Shown in pieces: positions 1 through 9,263 of a DNA stretch of 64,000 bases. A model generated the notes under the pieces. That model did no database searches. It had not been told where the DNA came from and worked only from the letters and a program-made list of their open reading frames with translations. The DNA lies in the NCBI GenBank assembly GCA_011620645.1, contig WOYS01000082.1:184-64183 (forward strand), given 5' to 3'. A program made the translations under genes and the position numbers. This DNA comes from Mycobacterium sp. (GTDB lineage Bacteria; Actinomycetota; Actinomycetes; Mycobacteriales; Mycobacteriaceae). The first letter of the stretch is position 1, and each line of letters opens with the position of its first letter.

Positions 1-90
1 GGGGGCGAGCGAAGCGACGGGGAATAGACCGGGGGCGAGCGAAGCGACGGGGAATAGACCGGGGGCGAGCGAAGCGACGGGGAATGGACC
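1..90 (+). repeat. Three tandem copies of a 30-bp repeat
   Basis: Three head-to-tail 30-bp units fill the first 90 bases; the third differs by one base. The core GCGAGCGAAGCGACGGGGAA recurs at 21117-21140 and, in diverged form on the other strand, at 19762-19781 and 48525-48546. The array lies just past the 3' end of the NADH dehydrogenase-like gene and may continue beyond the window edge. It looks like a dispersed intergenic repeat that amplified locally. Confidence 0.9.
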
Positions 91-97
91 GGCTGGT

Positions 98-1438
98 CTA
101 TCGCGGCGGCTGCGGCGGCTCATCACATTCAGACCAGGTGTAATGCTGATCGGCGGCGGTCGCACCGCCCAGCATGAACGCCCGGTGATGACGGTTGGCC
201 CGGCCGATGGCCGCCATCCAGGTGAACACGGTGCTGACGCGGTTACTCAGCCCGGTGAGAAACGCGATGTGGATGAAGCCCCACGCGAGCCAGCCGGCGC
301 GCCCGGAGACGCGAATCGGGCCGACCTGCAACAGCGCATTGCCGCGGCTGATGTAGGCCGCAGAACCCAGATCCCGGTAGCGGAAGTGTTTGCGCGGCTT
401 CCCGTCGAGGTCCCGCCGCACACAGGCCGCCACGTGTAATCCGCCCTGCATGGCGTTCTCGGCGACACCGGGCAGATCATCGCGACCGACGAGATCGCCG
501 ACCACGAAGATCTGCGAGTGACCGGGCACCGACAGGTCGGGTGCAACCGCGATGCGGCCGGAGCGGTCCGTCTCGGCCCCCAGCACCTCGGCGGCGTGGC
601 GCGCGAACGGCACCGCCTCGACGCCGGCCGTCCACAGCACGGTCCGTGCGGCGTACTGTTCGGCAGGCCCACCGGCCTTGGGTGTCACCGTGACGCCGCC
701 GCGGCCCACATCGGTCACATGCGCGCCCATGTGCAGTTCGACCCCCAGCGCCTGCAGCGTCTGGGTGGCCTTGTCGGCCAGGCCCGGGGCGAAACTCTTC
801 AGGACCCGGTCGCCGCCATCGAACAGCAACACCCTGGCGTCTTCGGGTGCGATGCTGTGGAACTCGTTCGCCAGCGTCCGGGTCGCCACCTCCCGGATCT
901 GTCCGGCGATCTCCACCCCGGTCGGCCCGCCGCCGGCAACGGCGAACGTCAGCCAGCCGTCGCGATCAGGTCCGGGCGACAACGTCTCGGCTATCTCGAA
1001 CGCGGTGAACAGCCGCTGCCGAATGAACAGGGCGTCATCAAGGGTCTTCATTCCCGGCGCCCACTCCGCGAAATGTTGCTTGCCGAAGTAGGACTGCTGC
1101 ATGCCTGCGGCGATCACCAGGATGTCGTAGCCCACCGTGAACGTCGTCTGGTCCGGACGCATCGCGGTCACCGTGCGCCCCTGTGGGTCCAACCGAACCG
1201 CCTCACCGAGCAGCGTGGTCACGTTGCGGTGGCGCGAAAGTTCCTCCCGCAGAGATCGACTGATGTGACCGATGCTCAGCGTGCCGGTGGCGCACTGGTA
1301 GAGCAATGGCTGGAAGAGGTGTCCGGCGGCCCGATCGAGGAGTGTGACATCCACATCGGCCCGGCCGAGCCGGCGGGCGCAGAACAGGCCGCCGAAGCCG
1401 CCGCCGATGATCAGCACCCGCGTGCGATCGTCGCTCAT
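98..1438 (-). CDS. Type II NADH dehydrogenase-like FAD oxidoreductase
   Basis: This is a 446-residue membrane-associated FAD protein of the non-proton-pumping NADH dehydrogenase family, expected to pass electrons from NADH to quinone. The FAD-binding Rossmann loop IIGGGFGGL is at the N-terminus and the NAD-binding loop AGGGPTGVEIAG lies mid-protein. The FVVGDLV segment contacts FAD in this family. The C-terminal part is hydrophobic and fits membrane attachment. ATG 1438 is chosen because it puts the Rossmann strand eight residues in; an upstream extension to 1483 has no family features. It is clearly related to the ndh gene at 17733 but diverged, so it may be an NdhA-type paralogue. The exact substrate is not certain. 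Confidence 0.85.
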   Translation of the reverse strand: MSDDRTRVLIIGGGFGGLFCARRLGRADVDVTLLDRAAGHLFQPLLYQCATGTLSIGHISRSLREELSRHRNVTTLLGEAVRLDPQGRTVTAMRPDQTTFTVGYDILVIAAGMQQSYFGKQHFAEWAPGMKTLDDALFIRQRLFTAFEIAETLSPGPDRDGWLTFAVAGGGPTGVEIAGQIREVATRTLANEFHSIAPEDARVLLFDGGDRVLKSFAPGLADKATQTLQALGVELHMGAHVTDVGRGGVTVTPKAGGPAEQYAARTVLWTAGVEAVPFARHAAEVLGAETDRSGRIAVAPDLSVPGHSQIFVVGDLVGRDDLPGVAENAMQGGLHVAACVRRDLDGKPRKHFRYRDLGSAAYISRGNALLQVGPIRVSGRAGWLAWGFIHIAFLTGLSNRVSTVFTWMAAIGRANRHHRAFMLGGATAADQHYTWSECDEPPQPPR

Positions 1439-1584
1439 CGTTCCGAGAGTAGCCCCGGTACTGGTCTCGGACCCGAGTCGCAATCGTTAGCAACCCGCGA
1501 TCACACCACGCCGGGCTGTTACGCGTGTGACTGCTGGGATGCATGATCAACTACCCACGACGAAAAGCAACGGCGCTTGCTTAA

Positions 1585-2610
<1,026 letters not shown>

Positions 2611-2632
2611 CGACGAAATATCCACCAAAACC

Positions 2633-2675
2633 AAGGGAGCCTGCCGTACCCCCCGAACGGCAGGCTCCCTGCTTT
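2633..2675 (+). terminator. Rho-independent terminator after fbpC
   Basis: A perfect 14-bp inverted repeat (AGGGAGCCTGCCGT at 2633-2646 and its complement at 2656-2669) is followed by CTTTT. It sits 22 bases past the fbpC stop and also separates fbpC from the convergent aldehyde dehydrogenase gene. Confidence 0.9.
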
Positions 2676-2708
2676 TGTGTGTTCGGGGCCAATTTTGTTC
2701 AGCGGGGC

Positions 2709-4199
2709 CTACTTTCGGTACGGATCATCGTCCAGTAGCACCGTTTTGGTCTCCAGGTACGCATGCAGCCCTTCCCGACCGCCCTCCCGCCCGATACCTG
2801 ATTGCTTGAAACCGCCGAAGGCGACGCTCATGTCGAAACGGGTGCCGTTGTGTCCGACGGTGCCGGAACGGAGCCGGCCTGCTACCTGCCGGGCCCTCGC
2901 AGCGTCCGGTGTGAACACCGCCGCGTTGAGCCCATAGATCGTGTCGTTGGCGATATCGACGGCATGCTCGTCATTGTCGGCCGGGATGACGCACAGGACC
3001 GGTCCGAAGATCTCTTCCTGGGCGATGACGTGCTTGTTGTCCACTCCGGCGAACACCGTCGGCTCCACGTAGAAGCCGCGCCGAAGTGCCTTGGGACGAC
3101 CGCCGCCGGTCACCAGCGTCGCGCCCTCCTCGACACCCCTGGCGATGTAGTGCTCGACCCTGTCACGCTGACGCTCCATCGCCAGCGGACCCATCTGGGT
3201 GGCGGCGTCGAACGGGTCACCGACCTGGACCGCCGCGAAGGCCACGGCCAAAGCCTCGGCGAACTCGTCGTGGCGCTTGCGGGGCACCACGATTCGGGTC
3301 AGCGAGGCGCACACCTGACCGGACAGGAAGCATTCGGCACCGGCCAACACCGTTGCCGCGGCGCCCATATCCGCATCATCGAGCACCACCGCAGCCGACT
3401 TGCCGCCGAGTTCGAGGGTGCATCGCGCAATCCGCCCACCGCAGAGCGCGCCGATCTTTCGGCCGGCCGCGGTCGAGCCGGTGAACGCGATCTTGTCGAC
3501 GCGGTGGTCGCGAACCATCAGCTCCGACACCTCCCGGTCGGCCGTGATGACGTTCAGCACGCCGGCCGGCAGTCCGACCGCATCGGCGATCTCCGCCATG
3601 AGATAGCCGGCGCCAGGGGCCTCCGGTGACATCTTCACGATCACCGTGCACCCGCAGAGCAGCGCCGGTGCGATCTTGATCAGGATCAATGGCAGCGGCG
3701 CGTTCCACGGAATGATCGCGCCCACCACCCCGACCGGTTCCCGTACGAGGAGACCGTGTCCCCCACCGGTCATCATCGATGCGCTCGGCGTGAAGGGTTC
3801 CTCGAACGGGTAGTCCGTGGCCAACTCGGCGAACTGACGAAGCATCTCGGGATTGCCCGGTTCACTCACCGTCGCCACGGCGTGCAGAACCCCGGACTCG
3901 CGTGGCCACATCGCGGGGTAATCCGACGATCTCACCTCGAGTTCGTCGGCCATCCGTTGCAGGTACCCGGCGCGCTCCACATGCGTCATGCGCGGCCACG
4001 GACCACGATCGAATGCCCGCCGCGCGGCGCCGATGGCCAGATCCATATCCGCGGGCTGTGCCGCCGCGACCCGGAAGTAGACCTCTTCGGTTGCCGAGTC
4101 GATGACATCGAAACCGGCATCGGAACTGGGCTTGACCCACTCGCCGTCGATGAACAGACGGTCGGTATTGGCTAGCGGTACAAGGGTTTCAGTCGTCAT
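2709..4199 (-). CDS. NAD(P)-dependent aldehyde dehydrogenase
   Basis: A 496-residue cytoplasmic aldehyde dehydrogenase, normal length for the superfamily. It oxidises an aldehyde to the acid through a covalent thiohemiacetal. The catalytic Cys297 lies in SGQVCAS, the general-base Glu in LELGGKSA, the cofactor loop is FTGSTAAGRKI, and the late EEIFGPVLCV motif is present. The start ATG at 4199 is preceded by a GTGAGGA-like site. It is divergent from lon across about 300 bases that hold a palindrome and a tandem repeat, so a local regulator could act here. The aldehyde substrate cannot be read from sequence. Confidence 0.9.
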   Translation of the reverse strand: MTTETLVPLANTDRLFIDGEWVKPSSDAGFDVIDSATEEVYFRVAAAQPADMDLAIGAARRAFDRGPWPRMTHVERAGYLQRMADELEVRSSDYPAMWPRESGVLHAVATVSEPGNPEMLRQFAELATDYPFEEPFTPSASMMTGGGHGLLVREPVGVVGAIIPWNAPLPLILIKIAPALLCGCTVIVKMSPEAPGAGYLMAEIADAVGLPAGVLNVITADREVSELMVRDHRVDKIAFTGSTAAGRKIGALCGGRIARCTLELGGKSAAVVLDDADMGAAATVLAGAECFLSGQVCASLTRIVVPRKRHDEFAEALAVAFAAVQVGDPFDAATQMGPLAMERQRDRVEHYIARGVEEGATLVTGGGRPKALRRGFYVEPTVFAGVDNKHVIAQEEIFGPVLCVIPADNDEHAVDIANDTIYGLNAAVFTPDAARARQVAGRLRSGTVGHNGTRFDMSVAFGGFKQSGIGREGGREGLHAYLETKTVLLDDDPYRK

Positions 4200-4238
4200 T
4201 ACCGTGGGTCCTCACCTGTTGACACAACCTTGATCGAT

Positions 4239-4274
4239 CGACATGGCCTGATCTACCGACATGGCCTGATCTAC
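4239..4274. repeat. 18-bp tandem duplication upstream of the aldehyde dehydrogenase
   Basis: CGACATGGCCTGATCTAC occurs twice without a gap. It lies 40 bases upstream of the aldehyde dehydrogenase start, in the divergent intergenic region shared with lon. It could be a recent slippage duplication or a doubled binding site. Confidence 0.8.
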
Positions 4275-4411
4275 CTCGGGGGCCAGCCGGATCGCATCTG
4301 ACCGCGCGCCACCCCGGTGATGAACGCAGCCCTGCCGTCCAGCCTGCCCATGAACACCTCCGGCTACTAGCGCCTGGGCCTTCAGTATCCGCCGGAGGGT
4401 CCGGCTTGCAC

Positions 4412-4429
4412 CGAGTATCGGAATACTCG
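4412..4429. promoter_or_regulatory. Perfect 7-bp palindrome between the aldehyde dehydrogenase gene and lon
   Basis: CGAGTAT, four bases, then ATACTCG forms a perfect dyad in the divergent intergenic region, 67 bases before the lon start. It is short and AT-richer than its surroundings, as expected of an operator, but no regulator can be named. Confidence 0.5.
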
Positions 4430-4462
4430 AAATCCTTCAGGAACAAAAGCCCGCCCCCCAGA

Positions 4463-4483
4463 GTTGAGCCCACTAGATTCAAC
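4463..4483 (+). promoter_or_regulatory. HAIR-like (HspR) operator candidate before lon
   Basis: GTTGAGC, seven bases, ATTCAAC has the 7-7-7 spacing of the HspR inverted repeat CTTGAGT-N7-ACTCAAG, with mismatches at the outer and inner ends of the half-sites. It ends four bases before the GGAG ribosome site of lon. lon is under HspR control in some actinobacteria, so the placement is sensible, but the match is imperfect. Confidence 0.45.
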
Positions 4484-4495
4484 TTTGGAGGATTG

Positions 4496-6826
4496 ATGTC
4501 TGAACCCATCTCCGTCCCGGTCCTGTTCGTCAGCGAGCCCGTCCTGCTTCCCGGCATGGTCGTCCCCATCGAGCTGGACGACGCCGCCCGGGCCGCCGTC
4601 GACGCAGCACAATCGACCGAGTCCGGTCAGCTGCTGATCGCCCCACGCCTGGATGACCGCTACCCCACCTACGGTGTGCTCGCCTCGATCGTGCAGGTCG
4701 GACGCATCCCCGGTGGCGGCGCTGCCGCCGTCGTGAAGGGTGAACGCCGCGCACACATCGGCACCGGAACCACCGGACCCGGCGCTGCACTGTGGGTCGA
4801 GGTGGAAGAAGCCGCCGAGGTGGAAGCCACCGATGAGACCACGGCACTGGCGGCCGAATACAAGAAGTTGCTGCTGGCGATGCTGCAGCGCCGCGAGGCG
4901 TGGCAACTCGTCGACGTGGTCAACAAGATCACCGACCCGTCCGCGATGGCCGACACAGCCGGCTACGCGTCGTATCTGACCGACGTGCAGAAGCGTGAAC
5001 TGCTGGAAACCGAGGACGTGTCGCAGCGGTTGCGCAGCCTGATCTCCTGGACCGGCGAGCACCTGGCTGAGGTCGAGGTCAACGACAAGATCGCCGAGGA
5101 CGTCCGCTCGGGTATGGACAAGCAGCAGAAGGAATTCCTGCTGCGCCAGCAGCTGGCCGCGATCCGCAAGGAACTCGGCGAATTGGGTCCCGACGGGACT
5201 GAAGGTTCAGCTGATTACCGAGCACGTGTCGAGGCTGCCGATCTGCCCGAGAAGGTTCGCGAGGCCGCGCTGCGGGAGGTCGGCAAGCTCGAACGCTCCA
5301 ACGACCAGAGCCCCGAGGGCGGCTGGATCCGCACCTGGCTGGACACCGTCCTGGACCTGCCCTGGGACGTCACCACCGAGGATTCCACGGACCTGAAGTC
5401 GGCGCGGGAAATCCTGGACACCGATCACCACGGTCTGGACGACGTGAAGGACCGCATCGTCGAGTATCTGGCTGTTCGGGCGCGCCGCGCCCAGCGTGGG
5501 ATGTCCGTCGTCGGCGGTCGCGGTTCCGGCGCGGTGATGGTGCTGGCCGGGCCTCCCGGAGTCGGTAAGACGTCGCTGGGTGAATCCGTCGCCCGGGCGC
5601 TGGGCCGCAAGTTCGTGCGAGTCGCCCTCGGCGGTGTGCGCGACGAGGCCGAGATCCGTGGTCACCGCCGTACCTACGTCGGTGCACTGCCGGGCCGCAT
5701 CGTGCGCGCCATCGGCGAGGCGGGTTCGATGAATCCCGTTGTGCTGCTCGACGAGATCGACAAGGTCGGCTCGGACTATCGGGGCGACCCGAGCGCCGCG
5801 CTGCTGGAGGTGCTGGATCCGGCGCAGAACCACACGTTCCGCGACCACTATCTCGACCTGGACCTCGACCTGTCCGATGTGGTGTTCCTGGCCACCGCCA
5901 ACGTCATCGAGAACATCCCGTCGGCATTGTTGGACCGGATGGAGCTGGTGCAGATCGACGGCTACACCGAGGATGACAAGGTCGCCATCGCGCGCGGTTA
6001 CCTGCTCCCCCGGCAGGCCGAACGCGCGGCGCTGACCTCGGACGAGGTGACGGTGACCGACGCGGCGTTGCGCAAGATCGCCGCCGACTACACCCGTGAG
6101 CCCGGGATGCGGCAATTCGAGCGGCTGCTGGCCAAGGCGCTTCGGAAGGTCACCACGAAGCTCGCCGCATCGACTGAGGCGTTGACCATCGACGAGCCGG
6201 ATCTCGTTGATTACCTGGGCCGTCCGCGGTTCACCCCGGACTCCGACGAACGCACCGCAGTGCCCGGCGTGGCGACCGGTCTCGCTGTGACAGGTCTGGG
6301 GGGTGATGTGCTCTACATCGAGGCCGGATCGACCGACGGTGAACCGGGTCTCAAGCTGACCGGTCAGCTGGGTGACGTCATGAAGGAGTCCGCGCAGATA
6401 GCGCTGTCCTACGTGCGTGCGCACGCCGAGCAGTTGGGCGTGGACCCGAAGGCGCTGGACCGCCAGATTCACGTGCACGTGCCCGCAGGCGCGGTGCCCA
6501 AGGATGGTCCGTCCGCCGGTGTCACGATGGTGACGGCGCTGGTCTCGATGGCAACCGGACGTAACGTCCGCTCCGATGTCGGTATGACCGGTGAGGTGAC
6601 GCTCAACGGCCGGGTGCTGCCCATCGGCGGCGTCAAGCAGAAGTTGCTGGCCGCGCAGCGGGCCGGGCTGAAGACCGTCTTCATCCCGCAGCGCAACGAG
6701 CCCGACCTGGACGAGGTCCCGTCCGAGGTGCTGCAGGTTCTGGACGTCAGGCCGATGATCGATGTCGCCGACATCGTCGTCGCCGCGCTGGAGCCGGTCA
6801 CCGCGGCGGCCACCGTCGCTGCTTAG
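4496..6826 (+). CDS. lon: ATP-dependent Lon protease
   Basis: The 776-residue cytoplasmic AAA+ serine protease degrades damaged and regulatory proteins. The N-terminal LON domain spans roughly residues 1-200 and starts PISVPVLFVSEPVLLPGMVV. The ATPase follows, with Walker A GPPGVGKT and Walker B VVLLDEIDK. The C-terminal protease domain has Ser673 in DGPSAG and Lys716 in GGVKQK, spaced 43 residues apart as in E. coli Lon. ATG 4496 is preceded at 7-8 bases by GGAG; the upstream in-frame extension to 4406 lacks family sequence. A HAIR-like site overlaps the leader. M. tuberculosis lacks lon, which points to a non-tuberculous species. Confidence 0.97.
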   Translation: MSEPISVPVLFVSEPVLLPGMVVPIELDDAARAAVDAAQSTESGQLLIAPRLDDRYPTYGVLASIVQVGRIPGGGAAAVVKGERRAHIGTGTTGPGAALWVEVEEAAEVEATDETTALAAEYKKLLLAMLQRREAWQLVDVVNKITDPSAMADTAGYASYLTDVQKRELLETEDVSQRLRSLISWTGEHLAEVEVNDKIAEDVRSGMDKQQKEFLLRQQLAAIRKELGELGPDGTEGSADYRARVEAADLPEKVREAALREVGKLERSNDQSPEGGWIRTWLDTVLDLPWDVTTEDSTDLKSAREILDTDHHGLDDVKDRIVEYLAVRARRAQRGMSVVGGRGSGAVMVLAGPPGVGKTSLGESVARALGRKFVRVALGGVRDEAEIRGHRRTYVGALPGRIVRAIGEAGSMNPVVLLDEIDKVGSDYRGDPSAALLEVLDPAQNHTFRDHYLDLDLDLSDVVFLATANVIENIPSALLDRMELVQIDGYTEDDKVAIARGYLLPRQAERAALTSDEVTVTDAALRKIAADYTREPGMRQFERLLAKALRKVTTKLAASTEALTIDEPDLVDYLGRPRFTPDSDERTAVPGVATGLAVTGLGGDVLYIEAGSTDGEPGLKLTGQLGDVMKESAQIALSYVRAHAEQLGVDPKALDRQIHVHVPAGAVPKDGPSAGVTMVTALVSMATGRNVRSDVGMTGEVTLNGRVLPIGGVKQKLLAAQRAGLKTVFIPQRNEPDLDEVPSEVLQVLDVRPMIDVADIVVAALEPVTAAATVAA

Positions 6827-6837
6827 CCGAAATATCT

Positions 6838-6899
6838 CGCGAGCGTGCGTGTTTGTACCCGACACACCGTGTCAGACGGTACAAACACGCACGCTCGCG
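6838..6899. repeat. 22-bp perfect inverted repeat between lon and the next gene
   Basis: The arms are 6838-6859 and 6878-6899, exact complements separated by 18 bases. The arm contains GCGAGCGTGCGTGTTTGTAC. It starts 11 bases after the lon stop. There is no T-tract, so it is not a classical terminator, though it could form a very stable 3' hairpin protecting lon mRNA. The long exact arms suggest a dispersed palindromic element. Confidence 0.9.
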
Positions 6900-6912
6900 G
6901 GAAGTAGGAGAT

Positions 6913-7507
6913 ATGCCACGACGCGGTGAACCGTTGCGCAAACTCGGTTTCCTGACCATCGGCCGGTTCGACGCGGACGACCCGCGGCCGGGGATCGAGG
7001 AGACCCTGGCCGTCATCGTGCGGGCCGAGGCCCTGGGTTTCGACAGCGTGTGGCTGCGGTGCCGTCATCTGCAGCCGGGCATCTCGTCGCCGGCGACGAT
7101 CATGGCCGCCGCCACCCAGCTCACCTCCCGCATCGAGCTGGGCACCGCCGTCATCCCGCTGGGACTGGAGAATCCGCTGCGGCTGGCCGAGGACCTCGCT
7201 ACCGTCGACCTGCTCTCCTGTGGTCGCATCAATCCCGGTGTGTCCGTGGGCACCCCGATGCTCTACGAGCACTACAAGAGCGCCCTGTAGGAGCCCACAG
7301 GGGGCGCGCGGCATGATGTTCTCCCCCGACTACGTCGGCACTTCCGATGAACTCGCCGATCAGTTGTTCGGCCACGCCGGTTTCCAGCGCGCCGACGAGA
7401 TCGCCTTCGCGCTTCCGTTCACCTTCGCACCCGAGGATTACACCCAGATCATCGGTGATATGGCCGACCGGCTCGGACCGGCACTGGGGTGGACTCCTAC
7501 CGTGTGA
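6913..7507 (+). pseudogene. Luciferase-like (LLM) flavin monooxygenase, internally deleted
   Basis: The first 125 codons (ATG 6913, stop 7290) read as the N-terminus of an LLM oxidoreductase: LGFLTIGRFD, the SVWLRC region and TSRIELGTAVIPLGLENPLRLAEDLATVDLLS-type strands (quoted in part). The frame ends after EHYKSAL. From about 7313 another frame resumes with FSPDYVGTSDELADQLFG and runs to GPALGWTPTV, the family C-terminus. About half of the usual ~340 residues are missing, so a deletion near 7290-7313 plus a frame change inactivated it. The stop overlaps the start region of the OsmC gene. An intact relative is at 16703. Confidence 0.8.
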
Positions 7508-7509
7508 CC

Positions 7510-7989
7510 ATGGCGGAGAAGACGCACCATTACGAACTCGACATCACCTGGACCGGCAACACCGGTACCGGCACGAGCAGCTACCGGGAGTACGAACGCG
7601 CGCACGACATCAGCGCGCCGGGTAAGCCCACGATCCCCGGGACCGCCGATCCTGCCTTTCGTGGCGTGCCGGAGCGGTGGAACCCCGAGGAGCTCCTGGT
7701 GGCAACGCTGTCGCAGTGCCACATGCTCTGGGTGCTGGCGTTGTGCGCCCAGTCCGGTGTATCGGTGACCGGCTATACCGATCATCCCTCGGGCACCATG
7801 GCCCAGACCGAGGATGGTGGCGGGTATTTCACCGAGGTGGTGTTGCACCCGACGGTGCACATCAGCGATGCGCTACACGCCGATAAGCTCGCCGAAATAC
7901 ACGAACGCGCTCATCACCTCTGCTTCATCGCCAATTCGGTGAACTTCGACGTCCGCTGCCTGCCCGACGTCGTGACCGGTGGCACCTAG
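7510..7989 (+). CDS. OsmC-family peroxide reductase
   Basis: A 159-residue cytoplasmic protein of the OsmC/Ohr family, which reduces organic hydroperoxides with a Cys pair. The peroxidatic Cys is in LSQCHMLW and the resolving Cys in HHLCFIANS, both at the expected spacing. The N-terminal WTGNTGTGTSSYREYERAH region is typical of the subfamily annotated in mycobacteria. ATG 7510 is used; GTG 7504, two codons upstream, is equally in frame and overlaps the stop of the upstream pseudogene. The gene remains intact while its neighbours decayed. Confidence 0.88.
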   Translation: MAEKTHHYELDITWTGNTGTGTSSYREYERAHDISAPGKPTIPGTADPAFRGVPERWNPEELLVATLSQCHMLWVLALCAQSGVSVTGYTDHPSGTMAQTEDGGGYFTEVVLHPTVHISDALHADKLAEIHERAHHLCFIANSVNFDVRCLPDVVTGGT

Positions 7990-7999
7990 ACTCGCCTGC

Positions 8000-8389
8000 A
8001 TGACCGACTTCAACACCGCCAAGCGCCGGGTGGTGCACGCGGTGCAACGCCGCGTCGTCAATCCGCTCGGCCGCCGAATGCCGGTCACCATGCTGGAGAC
8101 GACCGGTCGCAAGTCCGGGATTCCCAGACGCACCGCGGTCGGTGGACGCGTCATCGACAACCACTTCTGGATGGTCTCCGAACATGGTGAACACTCGCAC
8201 TATGTGCAGAACATCAAGGCCGATCCTGTTGTGCGGGTGCGCATCCGGGGCCGGTGGCGCACCGGCACCGCCCATCTGATGCCATCGGATGACCCCATCG
8301 CGAGGCTGGCGCACCTGCCACGGCTCAACAGTGCGGTGGTACGGGCGATGGGCAGCGACCTACTCACCGTCCGAGTCGATCTCTACTGA
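8000..8389 (+). CDS. Ddn-like F420-dependent nitroreductase/quinone reductase family protein
   Basis: A 129-residue split-beta-barrel protein of the mycobacterial deazaflavin (F420)-dependent nitroreductase family. The recognisable blocks are TTGRKSGIPRRT, which lines the F420 site in relatives, then WMVSEHGEHSHYVQNIKADP and the RGRWRTGTAHLM strand. ATG 8000 lies ten bases after the OsmC stop, so the two are probably co-transcribed and may act together in handling reactive or quinone-like compounds. The substrate is unknown. A second, distant family member is at 53951. Confidence 0.85.
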   Translation: MTDFNTAKRRVVHAVQRRVVNPLGRRMPVTMLETTGRKSGIPRRTAVGGRVIDNHFWMVSEHGEHSHYVQNIKADPVVRVRIRGRWRTGTAHLMPSDDPIARLAHLPRLNSAVVRAMGSDLLTVRVDLY

Positions 8390-8446
8390 CGGAAACATGG
8401 CCGTGTGCGCCTCCCTCGAAGCCGGGCGTAGCTGAGGTTTGCCGAA

Positions 8447-9223
8447 TCAGTCGGCACGATCGGCGCGGGCCATCGCCTCGCTGTACTCCGCCATGTCGAT
8501 CTCCTCGGCGATGACCACCTTGTCGCCGTTGTAGACATCCCGGTCGATCTCGTCATCGGCGTTGGCCACCAGCATCGCGACGAATGTGTCACCGTTGACG
8601 TTGAGGAACGTACGGAAGATGCCGGCGAACCAGTCGACGGCGATCAGCAGGCCGACGGCCTCGAACGGCAGGTCCAGCGAGGTCGCCAGGAACATCTCGA
8701 CGGTGTTCTTCAGCACCGTCGGGAAGGTGACCGCGGAGCTGGTGGTGGTGATGGCGATCGCGGTCTGCTCGGCCAGCTTGTTGGGCAGCTTCCACGGGTT
8801 GAGCCGGGTGTGCACCGTCACCACCGCGACGAAGAGCATGAAAAGAATGAGCACACCGAGCAGGGTGGTGCCCAGGTACTTCAATGCCGTTGTCACCACC
8901 GAGAACCCGACATCGCCGGCCAGAGCGGCGAGCAGGCAGAACACGCCGATCGGCGCGATGTACATGACCAGCCGGATCATCGTGAGCACGATCTGCTGGA
9001 TCTGGTCGATGAAGGTGAGCACGCCGGTATCACCGGACGTGTTGATATGCGCGCGCAGCGCAATCCCGAACAGCAGCGAGAACACGATGATCGGCACCAT
9101 CGTCGCCGTCGACATCGCGCTGAAGATGTTGGTGGACACGAAGTTCAGCAGTGTGTCCTGCCAGCCGAGCGCCTCACCCGCCGATTCGGCCAGCGCGGGG
9201 TCCAGCTCCTCGGTGTACTCCAT
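8447..9223 (-). pseudogene. Dicarboxylate/amino-acid:cation symporter, N-terminal and internal deletions
   Basis: The 258-codon frame begins (ATG 9223) inside the family at WQDTLLNFVSTNIFSAM, so the first three or so membrane helices are missing; upstream sequence is already the end of the thiolase-like gene. After TTTSSAVTFPTVLKN the reading jumps to MFLATSLDLPFEAVGLL, skipping the NMDGT-containing hairpin and helix that bind cation and substrate in DAACS carriers. VDWFAGIFRTFLNVNGD then matches the last helix. With two deletions it should not transport. The frame itself has stayed open, so it could still be translated. Confidence 0.75.
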
Positions 9224-9263
9224 GCCTGCGCCGGGCGAGGCGTTACCCCCGCGGCGGGCACCG

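Noticed and set aside
1..90. CRISPR array
   Set aside because: The units are contiguous 30-bp copies with no distinct spacers and no cas genes nearby.
5207..6865. 552-codon frame opposite lon
   Set aside because: Composition is that of an antisense shadow and lon is unambiguous on the other strand.
6838..6899. Rho-independent terminator of lon
   Set aside because: The loop is 18 bases and no T-tract follows on either strand.
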